The notes under the pieces are model-generated. The model did no database searches and was not told the origin of the DNA. It was given only the letters and a program-made list of their open reading frames with translations. Below are positions 13,964 to 27,900 of a DNA stretch of 64,000 nucleotides, piece after piece (positions within the stretch are counted from its first letter, which is position 1; every line of letters starts with the position of its first letter). Origin of the DNA: Scortum barcoo. Taxonomy: Eukaryota > Chordata > Actinopteri > Centrarchiformes > Terapontidae. The stretch covers positions 6,082,708 through 6,146,707 of the forward strand of contig CM041540.1 of NCBI GenBank assembly GCA_023238725.1. Direction: 5' to 3'. Position numbers and translations under genes: made by a program.

Positions 13964-15204
13964 GATGATGCAGCAGGAGAGGGGCTGCAGCACAGCGGCC
14001 CGGGCCCGTCTGGATGAGCCCCGTGCTGTTTTATATCCCTCAAGTGCAGCCAAAGAGATCTCATTCCTCTGCAGTTTTCCATCTGTTATCCTTATGCACC
14101 TGAACTGTAGAATTCCACCTCAGCCGTAGATCAGCCACGCTTCACTCCACCACACACACCCATATCTCAACCTATTTGTACACTACACCCCAAAATGAAA
14201 TTTTCATAGCAATCATGCAGCTTTCCTATCTCTCGGCCATCAATTTTTCATATCACATCTATAAGCCATGAGAGAGCTGAGATCCACCCCCCCTTTTGTG
14301 AAATCAGCATCTTGCATGTCAAACGGACACTGTCTTTATCTGGTGCAGTGTGTTTTGTGCACACAGGTAGTGTAACAGCCAGTTCGGAGTGGCTAAAACA
14401 GCCAAGTCTTTCTCCAGCAGTGGAGTTTTGCATTGCGGGAGTTGGTGCCCCGCAGGCAGTACAGTACCTGCCTCTATCAATAATTGAGCTGCTCTTGTCC
14501 TGTTAAGAAAAAGGAACAAGGGGAGGCTGAGGGGAGCGTTTCTCCGGCAGCTCTTTTGTGCAGATTTAACTCATCCATATTTAGAGAGGTACGTTGCAAG
14601 GATATAGTAAGTGATGGGATTTAACTGACGTGCTCCGTCTTCATCTGTGTCTTCATTCAGCGTAGTCTGTGCTCAGCTTTACTTTATAAGTCGACATTTC
14701 TGGACCTCCGAGACTGATGGTTTCACTGTAACTATCTGCTGTGTGTGTGTGTGTGTGTGTGTTATTTCTGTTCTTGTACAAAATTAATTACCCTCATAGC
14801 AACTGATGTATTTAAATGAAATAATTATGATGTGAGACATCATAATATGAATATTATTATAGCGTTAACTTGAAACTAATGCACCTCTGTCGGCACTGAT
14901 TTGCAGAGGAGAACAGACAGCTAAGTGACAGCCTCTGTTTGAAGAACTTTAATGCCATTTAAGATTATTTTAAGGGCAGTTTTTATCATGGTTTGTGTAG
15001 TCTATTTGTCACTTTGCCGTATCTTGCATTCTTGTTGCTAAATCGGCACAAGTTAGTGTTTCTATATGCACAATGGGTCAAATGGAAACCCACCAAAAAC
15101 AACCACCTTTTTCTCATCTCCATGGAGCTTTTTAGCATTTTTCTTGTCCACAGATATTTAGCTTGTTGGACCTTGTTTCCTGATGTTGAGTTTAAAACCC
15201 CGAT

Positions 15205-15480
15205 AAGCCCACTGTACACTACATCAGTCCAGCACCAAATGGCAGACAGAACATTAGCTGGTGAACATACTGGAGCGTTTAGCTGCTAAGGGGCCAGATA
15301 TTTTCCATCAAAAGACAATAATGGAGACCAAGCCACAGCTAAAAGGAGACTGATCACTGGACTCCAAATGAATGTTAATGTTGCCCTTTGTCTGCCGGAT
15401 GTGTAAATGGGTAAACTGTTTGCTAACACATTAGCCATATCAACTGATGTGTTATTATATCACCTGTAATGTGTTTACAT
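15205..15480. repeat. Partial copy of the same dispersed repeat as 44282-44811
   Basis: Shares with 44477-44700 the order CCCACTGTACA..TAC, GTCCAGC.CCA, a GGCCAGAT block and GCTAAAAGGAGA-like sequence (there GAGCTAAAACACGA). The ends are not clear and no intact terminal repeats were found. It lies about 350 bp upstream of the first sema3c coding exon. Confidence 0.5.
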
Positions 15481-15824
15481 TGTATTTCAATTATGACTGC
15501 TTTAAATGACAATATAAGCGCTGTTCAAACAACATTTACATGTCAGTTTGCAGTTCCCTTTACAACAAAATGTCACCTGATTTTTAACCTTTAGGCAAGT
15601 TTCATTTGGTTTTCTTTAGAGAAACTCTCCTGGTATAGAAGTAATGATGTGTTTTATATTTTCAACAGCAGAAATGACTGAGAGTACACTGAAGAGATGG
15701 CTAGTTATCTATCTAAAGACATAAAATGCCATAAATGATTTGTTTGTTTTTTTCAGTCATATTACAAATATCTTCTTCTTTTTGCTCAAAATGTTTGAAT
15801 TTCTCTTCCAACCACCTCCAACAG

Positions 15825-15999
15825 GCCACCGTGACTTGTCCAGGGTTCCTGAGCGGCGCAGTCATGGGCAGGCCGGAGGGGTCGGCCAGGCCGCCTCTGG
15901 TGTCAGCGATGGCGCTCTCCCTCCTGGCTCTCTCGCTCCTCTCCGCCGGGGTCTCCAGCCTCCCACAGCCCCTGCCAAGAGTCTTCCTCTCCTTTGAGG
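15825..15999 (+). CDS. sema3c: sema3c first coding exon (CDS from 15864)
   Basis: An acceptor-like tract ending in CAG at 15822-15824 suggests the exon begins at 15825 with a short 5' UTR. The ATG is at 15864 (G at -3, G at +4). It encodes a basic leader and a hydrophobic signal peptide (MALSLLALSLLSAGVSS) and ends in phase 1 at 15999 before donor GTAAGA. A second in-frame ATG at 15909 (Met16) starts directly at the hydrophobic core, as human SEMA3C does. Either start gives a signal peptide. A separate upstream non-coding exon is expected from the acceptor but was not located with confidence. Confidence 0.85.
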
Positions 16000-18900
16000 G
16001 TAAGAAGGAACAACAAGCATGCGCTCCCCCCTGATATGAATGCAAACCGTCAACTTGGCTCCCGTCCACTTGTTGTGTTTTTCTGCGCAGATGTAATGAG
16101 ATTGCACTGATCCCACATGTTCAGCGCGTTTAAAGCTGAACAAATGCTTGGTGATCAAGAGCGCCTGGGGGCTACATCGTTACGGAGCAGTACACAGCTC
16201 ACCTTAGACGTCTTATGCAATTATGCTGGTCGGGGGTTTTCTTACATCAGATTAATCTTTGGTTTGTTCATGTAGTTGGAAAAGTTTCATCACAAACACA
16301 CCTTAGGCCTTGAAGCTCCGGTCTTGGACAATCCCTGTCTGTCTATTGTCATGCTGTGTGTCAGCAAAAAGTCAGACCTCAGCAGGAACCCCGAATCTGT
16401 TGCTCGTTAAACTTTAATCACACCCCTCCCTCCTTGCCGCAGGCCTGTGGGCATTGTTGCCGGCTCTGGTTTTGATTCTCCTGGTTTATTTAATTTCTCT
16501 GACGTCGATTTTTTTATGAATTTTTGATGCTGCTTTTGAAACGAGAGCGTGGCGTCGGGACGGGGCGGGTTCAGCTCGCGTGCATGCTTGCGGGAGTCGG
16601 TGTCAGCAAGCCGGCCGATCACTCACGCCCCCGAGCTATGAGCGGTGCAGTAACCTTTTAGCGGTGGCTGGGTAGTGTGCAGGGGCCGAGGGAGACGTTT
16701 GATCACCTTTCACTGCCTCTCGCTGCGGAAAAGGCAGCATGGAGCAGCAGCTGAGGCTGTCCGTCAGCAACGTTCCTGCACCAAGACAGTTAATAAAGCC
16801 TTACAGTACGAGGCTAAAGCAGCTGTAGTTTTCCTTTCATTCTTCTCTCGCTTCCCTTTCCTGACTCATTTGCTTCACTTGAGCCATGTTTTTTTCCCTG
16901 TTTGGTTTCATTCTTTCCTCATATCTTTTCACTTGCTTTCCTTCTCTGCCTGCCTTTTTCCTTTCGTTCCTTTCTGATTATTGTTTCATTCCCTAATATC
17001 TGAACCAGTCTGCAGTCTGTTTCTGCTCTGTGTGCTGTGTGAGTTGTTGAATATGGCAGTCAGCCATAAAAAAAAAAAATCCAGTGGGGAAAAAAAAAAA
17101 CTCTCAGTCACTGTCATATGTTTGGTTTCGACCCCTCAAGTCGAATTATTCACTCACTCCTCCGGTCTTTCCAAATAGCCAGCTTAAAAGGTCAGAGGTG
17201 GGTATGCTGAAAACGAGCCAATCCCCGTAATCTGGCGATGCTTGATTCCCTTTTAGAGCGCGGATTACATTTGATTTGTGTTACTTACTGTAATTGTGTT
17301 TCGCGGCAGGGAAGACCATACAAGGAGAGTTTGACTTTGGTATCTGCGGTGCTCTAATTCTTTAACAGGCTCTGGACTTTCTTCTTAATGAGTGTTTATC
17401 TGTATGATGTAGTGTGTGTGTGCGTGTGTGTGTTTTACTGTGCTGGAACTACCCCGGGTTACATTTTGTTGAATTTATGATGAAAGACCAGCGCGAAGGA
17501 GGAGGATGTTTGCTCAAAGCTTTCAGGTGTGAATTTACATTCCAGCTTCGATTTAGCACTTGAGCTCAAAACAGCAAGAGGCTATGAGTGGATGCATCTT
17601 TGTGATTTAGTTCAATCATTTTGAACCGAGGAGGACAAGGGTCGCGACTCCCTCTTGGCTTGAGGAGAGAGAGTTCGGCACGGGTGAGCACCAGATGTAG
17701 GGAGACTCTCAGGGCCCGAGGTGGAGGCTCGTCTCTCCCATAAACACTGGAAGTCCTCGCCGAGGGAAGAATTCGGGGAGTTTGGGCTTCATCCAGAGCT
17801 GCCAGAAAGATGGATGAAGAGTCACAGGGGAAGACTGGAAGAGTGGTGTCCTATTGGGGAAGAAGGTGCAGGTGGTTTGGCACCTGCTGGGTGGCCAAAA
17901 GGTTAGTCCCGATGTCTGGCTTCCTCTGCTCCCAGATGTGAGGACCTGTTAATTATTGTAAGCTGGAGCAAACTAAACCAAGAAAATAAACCAGTGAGTG
18001 AGGTGTTCGGGTTGTACAAAGATCTGGACGCTAGAATAACCTCCCCCCCTCTACGCTTATCGGCGCCTCCCAATGCCAACCCCCTTTTTCATTCTCGTAT
18101 CGCTGCTGAAATCCAATCCAGGGGTAAGGCAGGTTCATGGGACTCCCGGCGTAGCCTCGCGTCCTGCAGAGAAGTTGCTGTCTCTGACATTCCTCTCTCT
18201 CTCACTCTGCTTACTCTTGTGTTCTTCGGGCGAACACAGCCAGACCACAATTAAAACCGCATAATAAACAGTGAAAAATGCAGCTAACCCAAATAATAAA
18301 CTCTCGAGCGGTGCCCTTCTCTTCCGTGCCTCGGATAATAAACGCAGACCTCCCCGTCCATACAGCAAGACTATTTAGGGATACCCAGTGTGATAAAGGA
18401 TAATTACTTCTGTACATTTGCTTTAAATATCTCCCGTCCTCTTGTGTTTATTTTGGCCCGTTTGACAGCGTGTTTGATATATTTTTTGTAATCATGAGGA
18501 TGAAGTACTACAGTGTACTGATATGAAAGAGGGAGTTTGGCTGCAACTGTGCATGGAAATGTAATAACCTTGTGATGCAGCAGAGATTCTGTCGAGCTCT
18601 GTAGAAATATTTTACTCTCCAGATCTGCAAACTGCTATCACTAGTGTACTAGATTTAGTCAGTTGTGGGATACTGTTTTTTGCATAATTTTGCATAAGCA
18701 GACAATAGCACAAATAATGGGTCAGGCAACAGGGCACGCAACGAGACGGACATGTGTGTATTTCAGAGAAGCTCCCCACTGGGGTCTAATGCACATATTG
18801 TTGCACTTGCATGAACTTTAAACTCAAGCAGATCAGATTTTCCCACATTCAGATTTTTGAGTAAAAAGTGACAGCTAGAGTCCAACTGCACCATGGCCAT

Positions 18901-21900
18901 TGTTTCACATATTGGGTATCAAGCAGCCTTTTTGTCAGATACTACAAAATGTATCAAATTTTGGTGAAATTTCAGATGTTATCTTTGGTTAGATATTAAC
19001 TGATCAATCAAAAATGTAAATTTTCTAACATGGATTTTAATTTAATTAAGTCAAAGTTCTTGGACAACCTCTTGTGTTTAGACAATATTGAACATTTGGT
19101 TTCTTGTTCAAAGAAAAGAGAGTTTTGTACAAATCCATGCTTGCTTTCCTTAAATGTCAGAAAATCAGTATGGAAACTAAGGTAACATACTGGGACTCGC
19201 AATCAATATTTTCTAGCTAAATAACGCTGATTGTAAGTTGCATCTACTTTTGAGATGATATAGTAACATGTTACTTTCATATGCTGTAAACTGAAGGAAG
19301 AGTGATATTAATACTGAGCGTCACAGCGCGTTTATCATGTTGCTTCTCAGGTCTGCTACTGTATCAGAGCTTTGCCTCACGGTTGCCAAAATGCCATACC
19401 AGGAATGGTGGGATCAAAAATTCAGTCTCATTTATCCCTTCAATTGGCAGTCGGGGCAGTGGTCTGTGTTTATGATCTGGATCATTTAACCTCATCAGCA
19501 GTCTCACCCTGTTCTGGCAAACCTCCAGTATTCAGTACAGTATGTATGTCAAACCATGAAAGATGTTTATTTGAAAAGTGAGCGGACCCTCTGCATGCTT
19601 TGGTGTGGATAATATATATTTTGCGCACCCATGCTTGGAGCGCCTTGCTGAGAAATGGAGGTAGATTGATTAGGATGATGTCTGTGGTTTTAATGAGCAC
19701 TCCTTCACACTGGTATGAGCCACATGGGCTTTGTTCACAACCTGAACAGAACCAGGCGAGGGGGACCTGGAACCAGGCATCAGAGAGCGGATACACCAGA
19801 TCCCTCTTTGCTTTTATCATGCCTCATTACTACCTCCGCTCACCATCCATTAGTCATACAGCAGTGACACTGTTCATACAGTGTAGGTGGATGTGAGTCT
19901 GTTTAGGATGTTTACTTGGTGGTGGGGGTTTGCAGAAGTGTCTGCGAGTAACTCCATCAAATGCATGAAGGTGCATTCCTTTCTGCATTTAAGTGGCAAA
20001 GCTTTCTGCTGAGTAACTGTTAAAACTATTTGGTTATGAAACAAATTTACAAGTGATTTTGTTAAATAGATACCTCAAATACACAAACAGAACTGTGTTT
20101 CTGAATCCCTTCGAGGGAGAAGATATGACTGGGTAGTCTTAGCTGATATTACATTAACTTCTTGTCAGGTAATATCTCAGATTTAAATCCAATATGAGTA
20201 GAAGGAAGAATAATTTGATTCACATGGTCTTTTTTTTAGTTTGAACTGCTTGTGACAAATCATTGTCAGACAGCAGGCTTGGATGTGTAACGGTATGTGT
20301 AATCTTCTGGGGTCAGCAAAAGGTCAAAATGTCAAAGATCAGTGCTGACTAGTAGCCAGAAGCAGGCCAGGATGTCTAAGTCTCTGCCCAAAGGAGAATT
20401 CTTCTCTTTTCAGGACAGCTTCCTGTATCTGTTTTACATTAAACCTGTGCATTAGCATCCCCACTTTCCTGTGGTGAACCTAATAAAGCCCATGAAGGAA
20501 AACCTGTGATGCTCTGTGATTGTGGGGAATTATTGGCAGGGCAAAGCACAGGCCTGTCAAAGCTGTCACCAAGAGCATATAGAGACATGCTGCAAATAGC
20601 TATAGGTTAGCGGCGCATGTGTGTGTGCTCTCTGAACCTGAATACCGGTGTATGCATGGCATGAAGAGAACTATTTCTTTATGTGTGCATGCATTTTCCC
20701 CAGACTCGTGTCCAAAGATGTCCATCTAATTGCCTCATTTCTGCGAAGAGGTTTGGCTGGTGCGCTGAGCTCCAGCTTGCACCGCCTCGGGGGCTGACAG
20801 CGTGCGAGATGTTTGACAGCTCCTCTGTCAGCCTGCCCGTCTCTGTCCATCTCTCTGCATCTGGCCATACCTGTGTCTGACCTTGCTAGCCCTGTTGAAT
20901 GTTTTATTATTCTTCCTCCGCAACATGTTGAAAGGTAATCGATGGCCTTCAATAGGAACAAAGACAGTATCTCTTCAAGGACAGCCAAGGTCTTGCTGAT
21001 CCTTGGAGTGGAGGTTGGCTGATGATCCCAAATCAATTACCTATTTTTCTGTGTTTGTTTGTTCCCCTTTTTGTTGTGTAGTGAATTTTGTGAGCCTGCA
21101 TTATTGAATTGTTCAATAACTACTCTCACATTGGAGCTTTTCCTTCTCCTCCTTCCTCCTGAGCAGTGCAGGGGTAAAAAAAGCCATTTACTATCTCTGG
21201 ATTAAGGCTTAAAACAGATTCCTTTTTCCATTATTGGAAGTATTCTGAATGGATTTTCTTTAAGCACTTGGATCAAAAGGGTATGTAAACAATCTTTTTC
21301 TGGAGCCCACCGCCAGCTGCCAAAAGGTTTCACAGGTGCATTTGTAATTGTTGCCCTCGCAGCGAATCTTAACGTTCACTCAACACCACAGAAACAACCC
21401 TTTGACCTCAGCGATGTCAGGCCACTGAGGAAATGCAGCTTTTTTTTTTTTTTTAACCTTCCAAAGTTTCAGCCTCAAAGATGGCAGAGAGGAGTCCCAC
21501 CTGGTTCAGCCTTTTCCTTCCTCCTTTGGCCATCCTCCGTGACTAGTAAACACATAAACTCAGAGAAGCCTCTGACCCGTGTCTCCTGCAAGCCTCCCCT
21601 GGCCCTGAGAGTCTTTGCGAGAGCCTCCCTGACAGTTAAATCACAGAGATTTACTGTCTGCTGGAGGTGAGCGGTAACTAGAGGCTCCCAGAATGGGCAG
21701 GTGAGAGGTCACGGCCAAAAGGCGAGGCGAGGCGGGTGGCACGGGTTGGTTCTGTGCGAAAGAGCGGCTGCCGGTGACATGTGAAGGGGAGGCCAGGTGC
21801 TAATTGGAGCACCGGGAACGCAAACTAGCTGGCTGGCAGGGCAGCATGATGGACAGGTTGTCATCTCAAGTTTCGGCTCCTACAGGGAACATTAGCCAAG

Positions 21901-24900
21901 ACCTTAGCAGGTCAGCCGTGCAGTGAAACCAGCAGTTGACATTGGTGCTGGATAACATCACTCTGCGAAAACACACACACGCGCATAACTGAGGGAGAAA
22001 ATACACTCCGGGCTCGCATGTCATATTTAGATGCGGCGTCTGCTTTGGGAAGCCGAAGTGAGAGAAGGCATACACAAGAGCTCAGACATTCTGTCCAGCC
22101 ATATGATTCCCATTACGAATGTCTGCTGGATATAGATAATTGGTGGCAGACAACAATTGGAAAATTAATGAGACGTAATAGATAAAGTTTCCCTGAGCCA
22201 ATGCTGGCCTCTGTCCATGACAAGTAGTTGCAGCGCAGTAAGTTTATGCATGCTGTTTGTGTTTTTGAGCGCTGAACACAGCCTGCCTGGGAATGTGGAG
22301 CATGTCTCTTGGACAGACAATTGGACGACTCTGTCAGCCGATTGCAGCTCCTCCTGGGTGGTCTGCACTGCGCTGGGACGACACCTCAAGTTCTCCTCTG
22401 ACATATGTATACACCACCAGTCATTACTGTACACCGCTGGGCTGGTCCTCTGGGAGAGTGGATCGCCGTCCCGTTTGGGCAGCAGCCATTTTTTATCTCT
22501 TGAGGGGCCCATCAGTTGCCAGGATAAAGTCTTTTACTGGCACGGTATGTGTGAGTGGGCCAGCGCTGTGTTAGGTAAGTGCAGCCATCCAGAACTGAAC
22601 CTGAAGAGTTCTTAACATTGTCCGGACAAAGAGCAATGGTATTTGGCACCAGGTTTGAAGTCAGGCCTCTGTGATGAAACCCACTCCATCTTGTGAGGAG
22701 AGATGAATTGCGAGGGGGCGGTATAAGCCCCTGCTCCAATATTTATCAAGACGGGTGATTGGGGTCCTCCCACCGGCTGCCCCTGACAACCACAGAACAG
22801 GTTCTCCTTGAACTGAATGGAAAGCGAGCCTCATTAGCATGGAGTTAATTTATTCATGCTGGCTTTTCAGGTACAAAGCCAATTGATGAGGGCTGATTTA
22901 CATGGGAGACACCAAGGTTGGTCTGTAATTGGCCCACTGTCCGACCCTGAAGTGTTAATTAGGTGCGGGGACCTTTTGGCCCGTGTTCAGACACTGGTGT
23001 TAATAAAAAAAAATCCAACACTCAAGACTCCCAGTCAGTTTGTTTAAAGTTGTTCATCTCTGCTCCACAAGGGCTAAGCTAATGCTCTGCCCCCATGCTG
23101 ATTTTACCACCTTTTCATGCAGACAGAAAGGTTTCCGCAGATGGGTTTTCATGAGGTGACTCCCTGATTTGGCAAACGGCAGGAGGAATCTTATAAACTA
23201 TAGCTGTGTTTTTCAGCCTTAACCGCTTTTCTCCCGCCACATTTCCCTTCACAATAAACCATGATGCCGCACTCCAGCTTGTGGTGTTTTCCTACCTTTT
23301 CCTATCTCTCGTCAACCCAAAGGCTGCTCGGTCAGTTGGCACCGGCTCCTCAAACTCAGTTACGGGCGGTCCATATCTACAGTTGCGTCGCTCATAAAGA
23401 TCCCAAATAGTTTCCAGCCACTATGAATTTCCAATTTTTACGATGCTGCACTACAACAAACCGCTCCTTGTATGGAAATGACAAACCAGAACCATGGAAG
23501 CGTTGTTTACGGCTGGAGGCATCTCTGTAAAACTCGGTTATTTGATCATGCAAACAATTTTGGAGGCCCGGCCTGTCAGAACGACTTATGGGTTGCAAAC
23601 CTGACGGAAGAGTCTCTCTTGTGGTTGTTGCCTTTCCTCTCCTGCCTATATAATCACAAAAAAAGAAAAAACAGCAGAGAAGCAGCTTAAGTGAGCATCG
23701 CAAATTTCCTCGGCACTTTAATTGCTGCCATACAAACAGGGGCACAATGACAGGTCCCTTCTGGTTCCCTACATTTTCTTCTATTTCCAGTTGGCTTTTC
23801 ACCACAATAACATAAAAGAGGATGTTTTTTTACTCTGAGATTCAGTAGCTTGTTGTCTCTCTCAGGAGACTGTGCCCATGAACAATCAATTTTCTCACGG
23901 TTTAAAGAAGCCTGAATGACCCGCCACAATGATCACAGCTTGTTGTTTCCTTGGATATCTTTTCTTCGAGGCCGTGGTGACAGCACAAACAACAAAGCGC
24001 ATTCTGCCATCGTGAACCGAAAGGGCTGTAAAACTCCAAAGCAGATGTCAGCCGGGGATCAATTGACATGACATGCCATGTTTTAAAGATAAACGTGCAG
24101 TCATCGGGCCACTTGTTACAACGTAGGACCACCATTGCAGATCTGACGCTGACCAAGGACTGCAGCTATTGATTATTTTTAAGACCGATTAACAAATAAA
24201 TAATTGTGTCCATTAAATCTGAAGAATGTCGTTTAAAAATGTCATTTGTTTTTGTCCAACAGTCCAAAATCCAATACTTGTTACTCTAATCTCAATTTTT
24301 AAGCCACCATGAAGAGTGGCAATTTAAACATCTATAATTCTCTAATAACTGGGCCAGATCCATCTGCTGAGGAAGGTCATGTAATACGATTGAAAGTTTC
24401 AGAGTATCTACTAATGGACCTAATGGTGACATTGGTTTTGTCAACCAAGGATAGTTAATTTGCAATGATATGAGCCAAAGAAAATCAGCAAATCATCATG
24501 TTTGCAAATCTAAACAAACTCTACCAAGTTGCATTATGGGAAATGTAGATAGGATCCAGTAATAGTCTAAAAATTAGGAATCAGGAAAAACTTGGCCTCT
24601 GCTGCTTTGTTTTTGGCTATTCCTTATTTTTAATCTGTCTCTCACAAGTCCAAGACAGCGTAATACTAAATTGCATAAAGAATTCAATTAATTATTTATA
24701 AAAATAGTTGTCTCTTTGATTTTTTTTTCAGTTTTTTAATCATTTAATCAACTGTTTGCTGCAGCAAAATTTTGCTCTTTTAGCTGTTTTTTGTTTGTTT
24801 GAATTATAACCCATCCTCCAAAATGTGAGGAATGTTTTCAGCTAATACAATCTCTTCTGCAGCAAAGAAAGCGACCTGCTGTTTAATATTGAATGACCGC

Positions 24901-27900
24901 TGGCCGAACAAAAGGCTTTTGTGTTGCTTCTGCTTGACCACTTCACACACAAAAAAAAAAAAAAACACATCAAAGAGAAAGAGTCTCAGCTCACCAGTCA
25001 CCACCTTGCCCTTTCCACTAACCCCACTGTCCATCGCATGGATCAGGGTGGATTGGATCACCATTGGTCTGCCGTCCAACCAATGGGGCACTATGGGTCA
25101 AAGCCCAAAGTCAAAGGACTCTGAGGACTACTGTGAGGTCCGCAGGGAGGTCTTGCCCACATACATAATAGAAAACCCACCAACTGTCAATGCTCAGACC
25201 CTGCTTCCCCTTTCTCTTTTTTCCGTTTCTTTCTCTCTCCGCTCGCAATGAGGACACAAACGACAAACAACACAGGATTCGACATTTTATCACTCGCATT
25301 GCCTCAGCATTTCCCAGTCCTGCTATCAAGTGTGTGGTCCCCACCTTTTTGTATCTTTGCACGAATGTCCTCAAAACTGCAGCTCATCTGTCTTTTTTGC
25401 AAACCCGGACGGGTCTATTATTCTATTATCTCATGTTCTGTCCTTCGGCATCCATAAAATGCTTAAACTTGCGCCCCAAAAAACGCAACACTATCCACAA
25501 CAAGCTGCTCGACGATGCCTGGGTATTCATGTCCACAAACACTTTTGACACTCTTCCCTCTTGGGGAAGTTGTGTGATCTCAATGACGAGGAATGCAAAT
25601 AAACTCATGGCTAACCAACCACATGTGGTCCAGTGGATTTCTTCATCACAGACATGAAAACAACAAAAAACAGTTGCGCTCCAACTATTGTTTTCTGTTT
25701 GGATGAATTATCATTCCTGGTGTCTAATTTAGTAAAAACTGAGGTTGTGGTGTCAGAAAAACTTGATACAAAGCCATTGAGGGGATGAACTCGGGCTCAA
25801 CAATAGCAGCAGCCTCATTCGAAGGTTATGAGCTGGCACTGACTCTGTAAACACTTTGGTTCCCGGTGTATATATTGAATGACTCTGAAAAACCTTGATG
25901 ATTGTTCAGAGCGGCCCCCCTCTTCGTGATAGAGCAGGTGCACCATCTGGCAACGTGATGTTAACTTTTGATGTTGGTCTACAATAGCGCAGCAGCGGTG
26001 CCGGCATGACTCATGTGTTTATGTGAGACTGAAAGCAGAGCACAGAGAAGATACTGGATCCAATGGTATGTGGGCTCCAGAGGGTTTCGGTCTCTCAGCG
26101 ATATAAGCTGGATCCGTGTGACACACCCTCGCTGCGTCTCATCTTAGCACCAGGCTTAACTGGCCTTCCACCTTCACAAAGGAAAATGAAAGTCTCCTAT
26201 TTCCCCCCACTGAGAAAACAACACAAAGTTCACCATAATATTAAACAGTTATTTCACTCTACACCACACCCCTCTGAACAATTTGTTCCCCCTGGTGGAA
26301 GGATTGGGAGGGATGCCGTCAGAAGTGGTGCTAAAAAGGCGGGAGTGCACCAGAAATATTGAATTCAATCAGCAGTGGAGGGGTGTAAAAAGTCAGCAAC
26401 TGGGTTTTATTTAGACTCCAAAATTAAATAAACTTGAATGGCTGAAAAACTTCAGCAATGTTCATACCATTAAAAGACAAAACAGACTATAAGTTTAGAT
26501 TGGGGACAGTCTGAACTATGGCAGCACTGATAATAGAGTTTTGTTGTCTATTAGCAACCACAGTTGTTTGACATTTTTGTAATGTAATGTTGAATTACTG
26601 ATGAATGAAAAAAAAAAGTCAGTCTTGGTTATCCTGACATATTACTGAGACTTTTGACTTACCCATAGATCCTTGCTCTTTGTATTGACCATAAATCTTA
26701 AATTAATTAATTAAATCTATTCTCCTATAAATGTGATGAAGAATTGACCTTGAAAATAAAGTTTGATAAATAAACACTTGACTCGCTAAACTACCTAAAG
26801 CTGAGCTACAGCTAAGCTATCTCAATTTTCCCACTCTTCATACAGGCAATACAACTTTTTTTCTCCAATTGAGCTAACACTGCCTCAGCTATTGTAATGT
26901 TCAATAATTATAACTTCAGCTAACTTTAACAGCAGACAGCAATCAAGTCATATTGACCTGCAATGTCAATCATATTTTAAATTAACAATTTAATAAAAAT
27001 GGCTTGGACCCACTGAGGTTTTTAACTCAACCACTGAGATTATTTCTGCCTGTACAGGCTATAACGTCAAATTGTAAAACTAAAACTTCTGGCCAGACCA
27101 TCCATTGTAAACGGCCGCATGTTGAAGAACAGCTGCCACCTTTGGGCTCCAGCTAGAGGAGTGTTTAATTTAAGATTTACCTCCCGGTGTAAAAATGAGG
27201 TACAGTATTATGGTCTCAAAGGCTTTCCGGAATCACCTCCAGGAACTTATTTTGAAAAGATGAAAATAAATAAATAGATTTTGGGAGGTGGAATTTGAAG
27301 CCATGCGTTTTTAATTAGTTGTTACTGGCAGAGTGAGGCACGTAACATCTGAAGGCTTTACGGTGTTGGGAAAATATTGCCTCAGCACAGAGCCCCGTGC
27401 GATGCTCTCAAAGATGCTATCTCCTCAGCTTTGAGGCTGATGCGATCTCCCCCTTTTTTTTTTTTTTTTTTTTTCAGAGATTTCTTTTTATTAAACACAC
27501 ATCTGCTTGACAGGATGAAGATCACGCTCTCGCCTCGGATGATACGGCGTTCAAAAATAATCTCACTCCGAGACATTAACCATATAAGGCGATTCACCTA
27601 AATGCGATGGATGCGGAGAGCAGGGAATCGTGGGAAACTTGCCTGTGACTGAAGTGGTTAACTTGTCTTTATTTAAAGTTAAACACTCCAGCCTTTCACG
27701 TGGTGAGTGTGCCAAACAACAGCCTGTGATCAGAGTGAGTGGTGCCACGGAAAAGCCACTTTCCCTCAAGATAAAAGGCCGCAGCCTCAAAAAGCGTATG
27801 TCGCACAATAATGAAAATGTGACTTTACCCCAAGGCACTGAAGAAAAGCACAGGCAACCTGTTTGTTGATTAGAGGAGGGAACACAAAGAGAGCTCAAAG

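Larger units (their letters stand above)
10401..15204. other. Upstream non-coding DNA with microsatellites and a candidate regulatory block
   Basis: Contains the purine/pyrimidine tracts at 11105-11300, a T22 run at 11427-11448, (TG)n at 12096-12132, 13926-13963 and 14741-14761, and an ATTA-rich block at 12480-12740. A donor-like GAG|GTGAGT at 11485 might mark a non-coding sema3c exon, but I cannot support this. Confidence 0.4.

Noticed and set aside
13732..14082. 116-codon - strand ORF containing a His/Thr repeat
   Set aside because: It is the (TG)n microsatellite at 13926-13963 read as coding. No protein similarity by eye.
22217..22615. 132-codon ORF in sema3c intron 1
   Set aside because: No domain, overlapping open frames on both strands and no codon character. 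Treated as chance.
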